From contig NZ_JACOQI010000037.1 in the NCBI RefSeq assembly GCF_014297285.1, positions 1 through 10,896 on the forward strand: DNA of 10,896 nt. Reading direction: 5' to 3'. The stretch's first letter is position 1. Each line of letters opens with the position of its first letter. The translations under genes were made by a program, and so were the position numbers. The notes beneath the pieces are model-generated. The model saw nothing but the letters and a program-made list of their open reading frames with translations, was not told the DNA's origin and ran no database searches. The stretch is from Dysosmobacter segnis. GTDB lineage: Bacteria > Bacillota > Clostridia > Oscillospirales > Oscillospiraceae. Of this stretch, positions 1-5,636 are shown in pieces.

Positions 1-3
1 TGT

Positions 4-357
4 ATGACCATGAATCCATTTGAACAAAGCACACAGCAGCTTCTGCGCTTCCTGACCTCCCACGCTGAGTGGGAGGTCATTGACTACATCCGGCAGGAAA
101 TACAGCATGACGCACCGGAGAGTGTCCCGACCGCAGATGAACTGCTCACTTTCTTCCGATCCCCGGATGCGCCGACCGCGCTGGACACCTACCAGCAAAT
201 GCTGGTGACCGATAAGCTGCTGGAGTACGCAGAGATCAGTCTGCGCACCCTCTGCGACCTGATCCGCTATCAGCAGCTCAAGGAATTGGGTGTTGTCCAT
301 TCCGCAAAGGAGTTCATTCAACTCTTCCATCCCGACGAACAGGAGGACATACCATGA
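4..357 (+). CDS. Small hypothetical protein of a conjugative element
   Basis: I do not recognise the family. The product is about 117 residues, acidic, predicted mostly helical, with no membrane segment or signal peptide and no obvious catalytic motif. It overlaps the next gene by four bases (ATGA), which indicates translational coupling in one operon. Together with the downstream winged-helix and excisionase-type genes, this is a layout common in Firmicutes integrative conjugative elements. The start is uncertain: ATG codons occur at 4 and 10, the frame is still open at the window edge, and no ribosome binding site is visible, so the true start could lie upstream. A function in element regulation or maintenance is inference from context only. 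Confidence 0.7.
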   Translation: MTMNPFEQSTQQLLRFLTSHAEWEVIDYIRQEIQHDAPESVPTADELLTFFRSPDAPTALDTYQQMLVTDKLLEYAEISLRTLCDLIRYQQLKELGVVHSAKEFIQLFHPDEQEDIP

Positions 358-767
358 ATCAATTTCCCAGCAAAAACTATTTTACACTGCCGAACGAAAT
401 TTTTTCGCTGGGGCTGGGCGCAGGTGAGATCGCGGTCTACGCCTACCTCCGCTGTCTTGAGAACCCCAGTACCTACCAGTGCTGGCCCAGCTACGCCACG
501 ATTGGAAAAGCTATTGGCCGTACTAAAAATACGGTCATGCAGTATGTCGACGCGCTCTCGGAGAAAGGACTCATCTCCACAGAGCCAACCTCTGTCCTGA
601 CAAAATCCAGGATCAAAAAGAACGGCAATCTGTGCTATACCATCAGGCCCATCCATGAGGCCGTTGAAATTTTTCACACACGTCAACTGTCTGCGGTTGA
701 ACGAACAACAGAGCGGCGGCAAATTCATCGCAAGCTGTCCGCGGTGAATTTGTTGCCCGGTGCATAA
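354..767 (+). CDS. Winged helix-turn-helix protein of a conjugative element
   Basis: The product has 137 residues. A winged helix-turn-helix of the replication-initiator/HTH_36 type is visible at about residues 18-80: GEIAVYAYL, then PSYATIGKAIGRTKNTVMQY as the DNA-binding helices, then ALSEKGLI leading into the wing. The opening segment NYFTLPNEIFSLGLGAGEIA is, from memory, a hallmark of small proteins encoded near the mobilization region of Firmicutes conjugative elements. The C-terminal 30 residues are basic and probably helical. Its ATG overlaps the stop of the previous gene. It is likely a DNA-binding regulator or accessory replication factor of the element; which one cannot be told from sequence. 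A longer antisense frame across the same region is a shadow. Confidence 0.8.
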   Translation: MNQFPSKNYFTLPNEIFSLGLGAGEIAVYAYLRCLENPSTYQCWPSYATIGKAIGRTKNTVMQYVDALSEKGLISTEPTSVLTKSRIKKNGNLCYTIRPIHEAVEIFHTRQLSAVERTTERRQIHRKLSAVNLLPGA

Positions 768-783
768 GGAAAGGAAGAACAGA

Positions 784-1002
784 ATGAAGCATTCCATCTA
801 CACAAGCTATGACGAGCTTCCGCTGATGCTCTCCGTGGCAGAAGTCGCCGCAGTGCTTGGGATCTCCCGTGCCGGTGCCTATGAGTTGGTGCATGGCAAC
901 GAATTCCCCGCGCTCAAAATCGGCAGCCGGATCGTTGTTCCAAAGGATAAGTTTCTCGCATGGATCGACGCAAACAGCGGTTCAAAAAACGCACCGCTGT
1001 AA
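784..1002 (+). CDS. Excisionase-family DNA-binding protein
   Basis: This 72-residue protein has the MerR-like HTH_17 fold of the excisionase family: LMLSVAEVAAVLGISRAGAYELV (residues 14-36) is the helix-turn-helix, and FPALKIGSRIVVPKDKFLAWI (41-61) is the wing and closing helix. I chose the ATG at 784 because AGGAAAGGAAG sits just upstream; a GTG at 760 in the same frame would overlap the previous gene and lacks a good ribosome binding site. Family members bend DNA to direct a tyrosine recombinase, or act as small regulators in conjugative elements. No integrase gene follows in this window, so a role in excision is unproven. It is the last recognisable gene of the mobile-element remnant. Confidence 0.85.
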   Translation: MKHSIYTSYDELPLMLSVAEVAAVLGISRAGAYELVHGNEFPALKIGSRIVVPKDKFLAWIDANSGSKNAPL

Positions 1003-1120
1003 CTAAAGAACAGGCGCTCAATTTTCTGTACGCTAACGAAGCGGCTGAGCAAAACCGCGAAGCCCATCAATGCGGCAAGAGAAACAGCAATGGGATCACG
1101 CAGCCCGGCGGGGCCGCGAC

Positions 1121-1165
1121 GCCTCGGAACAGCGACGCGCATGAGCGCATCGCTGTTCCGCAGGC
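1121..1165. repeat. Long imperfect hairpin
   Basis: An 11-bp perfect inverted repeat (CGGAACAGCGA at 1125-1135 with TCGCTGTTCCG at 1150-1160) is extended inward, after a C/A mismatch, by GCGC/GCGC around the tetraloop ATGA. It is extended outward by GCCT/AGGC with one bulged base. About 19 pairs form in total. There is no clean T-tract after either side, so it is more likely a protein-binding or transfer-origin structure than a plain terminator, though it could end the excisionase transcript weakly. Confidence 0.7.
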
Positions 1166-1203
1166 TTTCTGCGTTCTTCGAGATTCCCCTCGACCAAGGC
1201 CTA

Positions 1204-1227
1204 AAAAGCGGCAAAGTTTGCCGTTTT
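1204..1227. terminator. Possible bidirectional terminator
   Basis: CGGCAAA (1209-1215) pairs with TTTGCCG (1217-1223). The stem is flanked by an A-run on the left and TTTT on the right, so either strand would produce a short GC stem followed by U residues. It lies about 200 bases after the excisionase-type gene. The stem is short, so confidence is modest. Confidence 0.4.
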
Positions 1228-1339
1228 AAGTCCCGGCCGCGCAGGGTTTCCGAACCGCGCAAAACGCTCCGAGGGTAGTGATAGCGCCCCCATCCAAAAC
1301 GCCCCGTGTTTCGCCCTGTGAGCCGCTGTGTGCGCAGTT

Positions 1340-1376
1340 AGGGGCTGGGGTGGCGTGTGTACCCACCGCAGCCCCT
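1340..1376. repeat. Strong 14-bp hairpin in putative transfer-origin region
   Basis: AGGGGCTGGGGTGG (1340-1353) pairs with CCCACC (1362-1367) and CAGCCCCT (1369-1376), with a single bulged G at 1368 and the 8-base loop CGTGTGTA. No T-tract follows on either strand. The strength, the lack of terminator features and the place between an excisionase-type gene and an RP4-like nic core suggest a relaxosome or regulatory structure. This is inference. Confidence 0.65.
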
Positions 1377-1497
1377 TGAAACGAGCGTTGCGGCGTTTGT
1401 GCCGGAGGTGTTGAAGGCCATGTGACCAATGTGTTGGAAACGTTGGTATGACTGCGTTTCCTGCGCTTTTGCGGCTTTTCCGAGGACGAAAAAGAAA

Positions 1498-1505
1498 GCA
1501 GGATA
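1498..1505 (-). other. Candidate nic core of an oriT (RP4/IncP-like)
   Basis: Read on the minus strand the sequence is TATCCTGC, matching the RP4-family nic core (ATCCTG followed by a pyrimidine), where MOBP relaxases cleave after the G. An 8-bp palindrome, CGGATCCG, lies just 5' of it on the cleaved strand. Further inverted repeats (1340-1376 and ACCAA/TTGGT at 1425-1447) lie on the other side. Eight-base matches arise by chance, so the support is mostly positional: it sits in a gene-free zone of a conjugative-element remnant. No relaxase gene is present in the window. Confidence 0.35.
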
Positions 1506-1601
1506 CCCGGATCCGTGGCTGATTTTTTGCCAATACGAGGCGAACATCTCAATTTTGATTGCGGCCGGCTGCGGTCCAACGCCTGCCGGCAGGGGAGGGG
1601 G

Positions 1602-2843
1602 TCACACCAGCAGCACCGTGATGTCGTTGACATTGGTGCCGGTAGGCCCGGTGACGATCAGCCCGCCGCAGGCTTTCAGGGCGTGGTAGGCGTCGTTGTC
1701 CGCCAGCGTTTTGTCGATGGAGATGCCCAGCGCCGCCAGAGCGTCCGCCGTGGCGCCGTCGGTGATGCCGCCGGCCGCATCCGTGGGACCGTCGGTGCCG
1801 TCAGAGCCGACGGAGGCCACCACCGCTTCCAATCCTGCCAGTCCTTCCGCTGCTGCCAGCGCCAATTCCTGATTCCGTCCGCCCAGACCGTGGCCCGCCA
1901 GGTGGACTACCGTTTCGCCGCCTAAGATATAGGCGGTTTTTTCGCCCTTTCCGGCGTGGGTCCCTGCCATGGCGGACAGGAAGCGGCCCGCTTCCCGGGC
2001 CTCGCATTGGAGCCGGTCCGTCAGAAGGCAGGTCCGGTAGCCAAGCGCTTCCGCACGGGCCGCCGCGTCCCGGCAGAGCTGGGCCACGCTGCCGGTGATG
2101 ACCGTGGTGACGTTATCCAGCACCTTGGGCGGTTCCTGCTCCAGCAAGTTCAGCGCCTGGGGGCTGAGGGTCAGACCGTACCGGCTCACAAGGGCCATGG
2201 CCTGCGCCGTTGTGGTACTGTCGGGATAGGCGGGGCCGGAGGCGATCATATCCGGGGGATCTCCGATGACATCGGAGAGGAGGATGGCATACACATGGGC
2301 CGGGGCGCAGAGCTGGGCGAACCGCCCGCCCTTGACGCCGGAGAGCCGCTTGCGGATGGTGTTGATCTGGGTGATGTCCGCGCCGCAGGCCAGCATCTGG
2401 CCGGTGATGTCCTCCAGCTCCGCCAGAGGTACCAGAGGGCGCTCAAACAGGGCGGAGCCGCCTCCGGACACCAGAAACAGCACCCGGTCCCTTGCGCTGA
2501 GGCCGCTGACTGCCGCCAGCGCTGCTTCTGTGGCCCGGACGGAATGTTCATCCGGCACCGGATGACCTGCTTCATAGATGGCCAGATCACCGATGGGGCC
2601 TTGGCTGTGGCCGTATTTCGTCACCATCACGCCCTGTTCGATGGTGCTGCCCAGCGCGTCGTAAGCGGCTTTTGCGGTCTGCCACCCGGCTTTGCCGATG
2701 GAGACCAGCACCGTCCGCCCCTGACAGGGGGGCAGCTGGGCCAGCGCCCGCTGGATGGCGGCGTCCGGCACCGAGGCTTCAATGGCGCTGCGGCAGATGT
2801 CCTCCGCATCACGGCGGAGGGTTTGCAGGGTCTTGCTGTCCAT
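1602..2843 (-). CDS. Glycerate 2-kinase (MOFRL/GckA-type)
   Basis: The 413-residue product matches the type-2 glycerate kinase family in length and throughout its sequence. It phosphorylates D-glycerate at position 2 with ATP to give 2-phosphoglycerate for lower glycolysis, in the cytoplasm. Visible motifs are SIGKAGW (48-54; the Lys aligns with the family's catalytic lysine), SGGGSAL (126-132), NTIRKRLSGVKGG (161-173), LSDVIGD (189-195), and the C-terminal MOFRL domain with LGGE (307-310), GGRNQELAL (321-329), GSDGTDGPTDAAGG (346-359) and TGTNVND (401-407). All expected motifs are intact. It starts 42 bases after the D-2-hydroxyacid dehydrogenase with AAAGGGGAA before the ATG, so the two form an operon in which the dehydrogenase could supply glycerate from hydroxypyruvate. 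Its 3' end abuts the mobile-element remnant; I see no clear terminator there. Confidence 0.93.
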   Translation of the reverse strand: MDSKTLQTLRRDAEDICRSAIEASVPDAAIQRALAQLPPCQGRTVLVSIGKAGWQTAKAAYDALGSTIEQGVMVTKYGHSQGPIGDLAIYEAGHPVPDEHSVRATEAALAAVSGLSARDRVLFLVSGGGSALFERPLVPLAELEDITGQMLACGADITQINTIRKRLSGVKGGRFAQLCAPAHVYAILLSDVIGDPPDMIASGPAYPDSTTTAQAMALVSRYGLTLSPQALNLLEQEPPKVLDNVTTVITGSVAQLCRDAAARAEALGYRTCLLTDRLQCEAREAGRFLSAMAGTHAGKGEKTAYILGGETVVHLAGHGLGGRNQELALAAAEGLAGLEAVVASVGSDGTDGPTDAAGGITDGATADALAALGISIDKTLADNDAYHALKACGGLIVTGPTGTNVNDITVLLV

Positions 2844-2885
2844 AGTCAGGTTCCCCTTTCAAAATAGATGTCCCGTTGAAAAGGC

Positions 2886-3854
2886 TTACGGGTTCACCAC
2901 GTTTTCAGGCGTTCCGCTCAGAAACGCCTTGATATTGTTGACGGTGCAGTCCATGATCCGCTGGCGGCTGCCCTGAGAGCCCCAGGACATGTGGGGGGTG
3001 ATGATGCAGTTTTTCGCCGTCAGCAGGGGATTGTCGGCCTGGATGGGCTCCGTGGAGACCACGTCCAACCCAGCGAAGGCCACCTTGCCGCTGTTCAGAG
3101 CGTCTGCCAGATCCTGCTCTACCACCATCTGTCCACGGCTGTTGTTGAGGATGATCACGCCGTCCTTCATCTTGGCGATGTTCTCCTTGTTGATGATGCC
3201 CACGTTGAAGTCCGCTAAGGGCATCTGGAGGGCCAGCACGTCGGACCGGGCAAACAGGTCGTCCAGATCCACGAATTCCACCCCCAGATCCTTAGCGGCC
3301 TGAGACTGGGAGCGGTTGTAGGCGATAACGTGCATCCCCAGTCTCTTGGCGGCCTCGGCGGTGTGGATGCCGATGCGGCCGCAACCCAGCAGACCGAAGG
3401 TCTTGCCCGCCAGCTCGATGAGGGGATAGTCCCAGTAGCACCAGTCCGGGCTGTTCTGCCATTTGCCCTCATGGACGGTGCGGTCATGGTGGCCGATGTG
3501 GAGACAAGCTTCCAGCATCAGGGCGATGGTGAACTGGCTGACGGAATAGCCGCCGTAGTTGGGCACGTTGCACACGGGGATGCCCTTTTCCTTGGCGTAA
3601 ACCACGTCCACCACGTTGTAGCCGGTGGCCATCACTGCGATGAACTTCAGGTTGGGGCAGTTGTCAATGACCTTCCGTGTCACGGGGGCCTTATTGATGA
3701 CGGCAATCTCCGCATCACCGATCCGGTGGATGGTTTCATCCTCATCGGTCAGGCCGATGCGGTCATAGTATGTCACCTCACCCAAGGCTTCCAGCGGAGC
3801 CCAGCTCAGGTCGCCGGGGTTTTCCACGTAGCCGTCTGTTACAATGATCTTCAT
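2886..3854 (-). CDS. D-2-hydroxyacid dehydrogenase (hydroxypyruvate/glycerate dehydrogenase-like)
   Basis: This 322-residue protein belongs to the D-isomer-specific 2-hydroxyacid dehydrogenase family, which reduces 2-oxoacids to D-2-hydroxyacids with NAD(P)H. The Rossmann motif is GLLGCGRIG (154-162). The catalytic triad is present: R240 in NNSRG, E269 in STEP and H288 in TPHMSWGS. The N-terminal half carries the usual ATGYNVVD substrate-domain segment. After the second beta strand it has Asn-Arg (AYNRS, 178-182) instead of the acidic residue typical of NAD-specific members, which hints at NADP use. Being co-transcribed with glycerate 2-kinase, the likeliest reaction is hydroxypyruvate to D-glycerate, but substrate cannot be fixed from sequence. 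The ATG follows AAGGAG at 8 bases. A near-consensus promoter lies at 4033-4061. Confidence 0.92.
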   Translation of the reverse strand: MKIIVTDGYVENPGDLSWAPLEALGEVTYYDRIGLTDEDETIHRIGDAEIAVINKAPVTRKVIDNCPNLKFIAVMATGYNVVDVVYAKEKGIPVCNVPNYGGYSVSQFTIALMLEACLHIGHHDRTVHEGKWQNSPDWCYWDYPLIELAGKTFGLLGCGRIGIHTAEAAKRLGMHVIAYNRSQSQAAKDLGVEFVDLDDLFARSDVLALQMPLADFNVGIINKENIAKMKDGVIILNNSRGQMVVEQDLADALNSGKVAFAGLDVVSTEPIQADNPLLTAKNCIITPHMSWGSQGSRQRIMDCTVNNIKAFLSGTPENVVNP

Positions 3855-4032
3855 AGAATGTACTCCTTCGCAAAATGGGATATCCTTTGTTGAACGGGCC
3901 TGCGCACCGAAAAAATTTCTGCCCCCCGCGTGGAGCGGGAATATACTGCCAGCCCAGCCGCTAATGGCTACCCGACCTTACCGGCCAAGGGAATTTACCG
4001 CCTTTTCGACAGACGCGCTCTTGTTGCTTGGA
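3855..4032 (-). promoter_or_regulatory. Long 5' leader of the dehydrogenase-glycerate kinase operon
   Basis: From the predicted start site near 4026 to the ATG at 3854 is a leader of about 170 nt with no coding frame that I find credible. On the minus strand it contains small stems, for example CCCGC/GCGGG around TCCAC followed by a G-run, and AGCC/GGCT around ATTAGC. I do not recognise a known riboswitch. The length leaves room for an attenuator or a regulatory RNA element, but this is unproven. Confidence 0.35.
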
Positions 4033-4061
4033 ATTATAGCCCTGCACCTGCCAGAGTGCAA
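4033..4061 (-). promoter_or_regulatory. Near-consensus sigma-A promoter for the dehydrogenase-kinase operon
   Basis: On the minus strand TTGCAC (4056-4061) is followed after exactly 17 bases by TATAAT (4033-4038), a perfect -10 with the standard spacing. It points toward the D-2-hydroxyacid dehydrogenase. No copy of the ACATCTGATGT dyad is near it, so this operon may not be controlled by the neighbouring GntR regulator. Confidence 0.7.
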
Positions 4062-4121
4062 GAAAAATAGTTGAAGGGCCGGGAGGGGGACATACCGCAT
4101 ACGGCGAAGGAAGCAAACGGA

Positions 4122-4158
4122 AGGAGGGACGTGGTTCAGCGTGAACCACGTCCCTCCT
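4122..4158 (-). terminator. Terminator-like 17-bp perfect hairpin after the dehydratase gene
   Basis: AGGAGGGACGTGGTTCA (4122-4138) pairs perfectly with 4142-4158 around a three-base loop. It lies about 93 bases beyond the stop of the dehydratase gene. On the minus strand it is followed by TCCGTTTGCTTCC, a pyrimidine-rich but interrupted tail; on the plus strand no U-tract follows. A weak intrinsic terminator or RNA 3'-end stabiliser for the dehydratase mRNA is the best reading. Confidence 0.6.
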
Positions 4159-4250
4159 GGTCAAAACAGCCATCATCCTGACAGGCAGCGTAGGTCATAC
4201 AGAATTTCCCCGCCGGATGTCAAGCGTATATAGCGTGGCTCCAAAGCAAT

Positions 4251-5447
4251 TTACTGAATGGTGTAGACCCAGGTCTTAGCCATGGTCTCCTCGGTGATCT
4301 CCTGACCGATGCCGGGAAGCTCAGGGACCGTCAGCTCGCCGTGGTCGTCCGGCAGGTAGTCGTAGACGCAGGTGTCCCGCAAACCCTGCTTGATGCCGTA
4401 GGAGTGCTGCTCATGGATCAGGAAGTTGGGGATCGCGGTCTCCACATGGAGGGCCGCTGCCTGGGAAATGGGGCCGCCGCAGACATGGATCTGGACCTTC
4501 ACATCATAGGTATCCGCCATGTCGCAGATCTTCTTGGCCTCGGAAATGCCGCCGCAGAGGCACACATCCGGCTGGATCACGCTGAGGGAGCGGTTCTCGA
4601 AGAAGGGGCGGTATCCCAGACGGGTGTAGATCCGCTCGCCGGAGGCCACGGGGATCCGGATATTTTCCTTGATCTCCCGCATGGAGACGGCGTTGAGGGG
4701 ATGGACCGGCTCCTCGTAGTACATGATGTTCAGATCATCGATGTAGTTGGCCAGCTGGATGGCAGTACTGGTGTCCGTGAAGGAGTGAAGCTCGATGATG
4801 ATGTCCAGATCGGGGCTGAGGTCCCGGATCGCCTGCAATCTGGCGCGAACCAGCTTCAGCACGTTCTGGGGGAGCTGACCCCGGAGACGCCAGTCAGCGT
4901 CCTGCTTCGTGCGCTGCCAGTTGCCATTGGCGGCAACGCCGACAGGGTCCACCTTCACGGCGGTATAGCCCTGCGCCATGGCCTTCTTGGCCGCCTCGGC
5001 ATACTGCTCCGGCGTGACCATATTGCGGTCCTCCAGATCCCAGTCGAACTGGATCTGGCTGGCATAGGCCCGGAGCTTTTCATTGATCTTACCGCCTAAG
5101 AGCTGATAGACGGGGGCGTTGTAGTATTTACCCTTGATATCCCACAGGGCGATGTCAATAGCGCTCATGCCGGCGTTGATAACGGTGCCGCCGCCCATGC
5201 CCCAGAAGGTCGTGCGGAACAGCTGCTCCCGAATAGCTTCGCTGCGCAGGGGATCCTTGCCGATGATGAGCTGGCCGAAGTCCTTCACCATCCAAACGCC
5301 TGCGTTATGGGCGTTGCCGTAGGCCAGACCTACCTCGCCAAAGCCGCTGATCCCCGCGTCCGTGTTGATGCGGATGCAGATGGGAGAGCAGTCCTCGTAG
5401 TTCAGGCATTTGCCAAAATCGTATACGTCAATACTTGTGATCTTCAT
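4251..5447 (-). CDS. Mandelate racemase/muconate lactonizing family dehydratase (galactonate-dehydratase-like)
   Basis: The 398-residue protein is a complete enolase-superfamily enzyme: a capping domain (1-125, with DIALWDIKGK at 98-107 and YQLLGGK at 114-120), then a TIM barrel. The Mg2+ ligand positions are visible as E219 (IIELHS), the Glu pair 245-246 (YYEEP) and E271 (SGERI). H221 and H321 (IHVCGGP), D294 (QPDVCLCGGISE) and E346 fill the places of the acid/base residues of galactonate and mannonate dehydratases. Such enzymes remove water from aldonic or other sugar acids to give 2-keto-3-deoxy acids. The exact substrate cannot be read: H-S-F replaces the H-G-R seen after the first ligand in galactonate dehydratase. 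The ATG follows AAAAGGAG. Terminators flank it on both sides, so it is probably transcribed alone. Confidence 0.88.
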   Translation of the reverse strand: MKITSIDVYDFGKCLNYEDCSPICIRINTDAGISGFGEVGLAYGNAHNAGVWMVKDFGQLIIGKDPLRSEAIREQLFRTTFWGMGGGTVINAGMSAIDIALWDIKGKYYNAPVYQLLGGKINEKLRAYASQIQFDWDLEDRNMVTPEQYAEAAKKAMAQGYTAVKVDPVGVAANGNWQRTKQDADWRLRGQLPQNVLKLVRARLQAIRDLSPDLDIIIELHSFTDTSTAIQLANYIDDLNIMYYEEPVHPLNAVSMREIKENIRIPVASGERIYTRLGYRPFFENRSLSVIQPDVCLCGGISEAKKICDMADTYDVKVQIHVCGGPISQAAALHVETAIPNFLIHEQHSYGIKQGLRDTCVYDYLPDDHGELTVPELPGIGQEITEETMAKTWVYTIQ

Positions 5448-5516
5448 AAGCGTACTCCTTTTCTTGAAAACAAATATTTCTGTCAGCGTAACAGCCTGTG
5501 GGTATCCTCAAGAGCA

Positions 5517-5545
5517 CATATACCATAGTTCTTTGAAAAATACAA
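5517..5545 (-). promoter_or_regulatory. Possible promoter of the dehydratase gene
   Basis: On the minus strand TTGTAT (5540-5545) and TATATG (5517-5522) are separated by 17 bases, with TGG directly before the -10 giving an extended -10 motif. The -35 overlaps the second hairpin of the upstream terminator. Each hexamer is only partly consensus, so this is a moderate prediction. An imperfect dyad, CTGTCAGCGTAACAG, at 5480-5494 in the leader could be an operator. Confidence 0.35.
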
Positions 5546-5596
5546 CCGAAGTTGTAAAAAAGCCGCGGAAAATTGCAGATTACAATTTTCCGCGGC
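5536..5596 (-). terminator. Tandem intrinsic terminators after the KARI-like gene
   Basis: The first hairpin is a perfect 14-bp stem, GCCGCGGAAAATTG (5562-5575) with 5583-5596, followed on the minus strand by six T (5556-5561). A second 6-bp stem (5541-5546 with 5551-5556) directly follows; its minus-strand loop is C(UUCG)G, a very stable tetraloop, and it is followed by five T (5536-5540). Both terminate transcription coming from the KARI-like gene. Confidence 0.88.
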
Positions 5597-5636
5597 CGTA
5601 GGGAACGTTTTGTAGAGAAGAATGAAGAGGGGGCGA

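Larger units (their letters stand above)
1003..1601. other. Gene-poor mobile-element region (putative transfer-origin zone)
   Basis: No convincing coding sequence lies in these 599 bases. Several open frames exist on both strands, but they are low-complexity, overlap each other and have no ribosome binding sites. The stretch is rich in secondary structure: hairpins at 1121-1165, 1204-1227 and 1340-1376, short inverted repeats at 1425-1447, and an RP4-like nic core at 1498-1505. In Firmicutes conjugative elements the transfer origin commonly lies between small regulators such as those upstream and the mobC/relaxase genes. Here those genes are missing, and the region runs directly into the 3' end of a metabolic gene on the opposite strand. 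The element is therefore probably truncated near 1510-1600. Confidence 0.55.

Noticed and set aside
960..1633. Several 60-135-residue frames on both strands in the gene-free zone
   Set aside because: They overlap one another, are rich in Arg/Pro/Ala, have no ribosome binding sites, and the region is dominated by hairpins; I do not see a MobC or relaxase start in any frame.
3855..4250. A tRNA or known riboswitch in the 396-base gap before the dehydrogenase
   Set aside because: I could not fold a cloverleaf or recognise any conserved riboswitch core; only the promoter, small stems and the 17-bp hairpin are clear.
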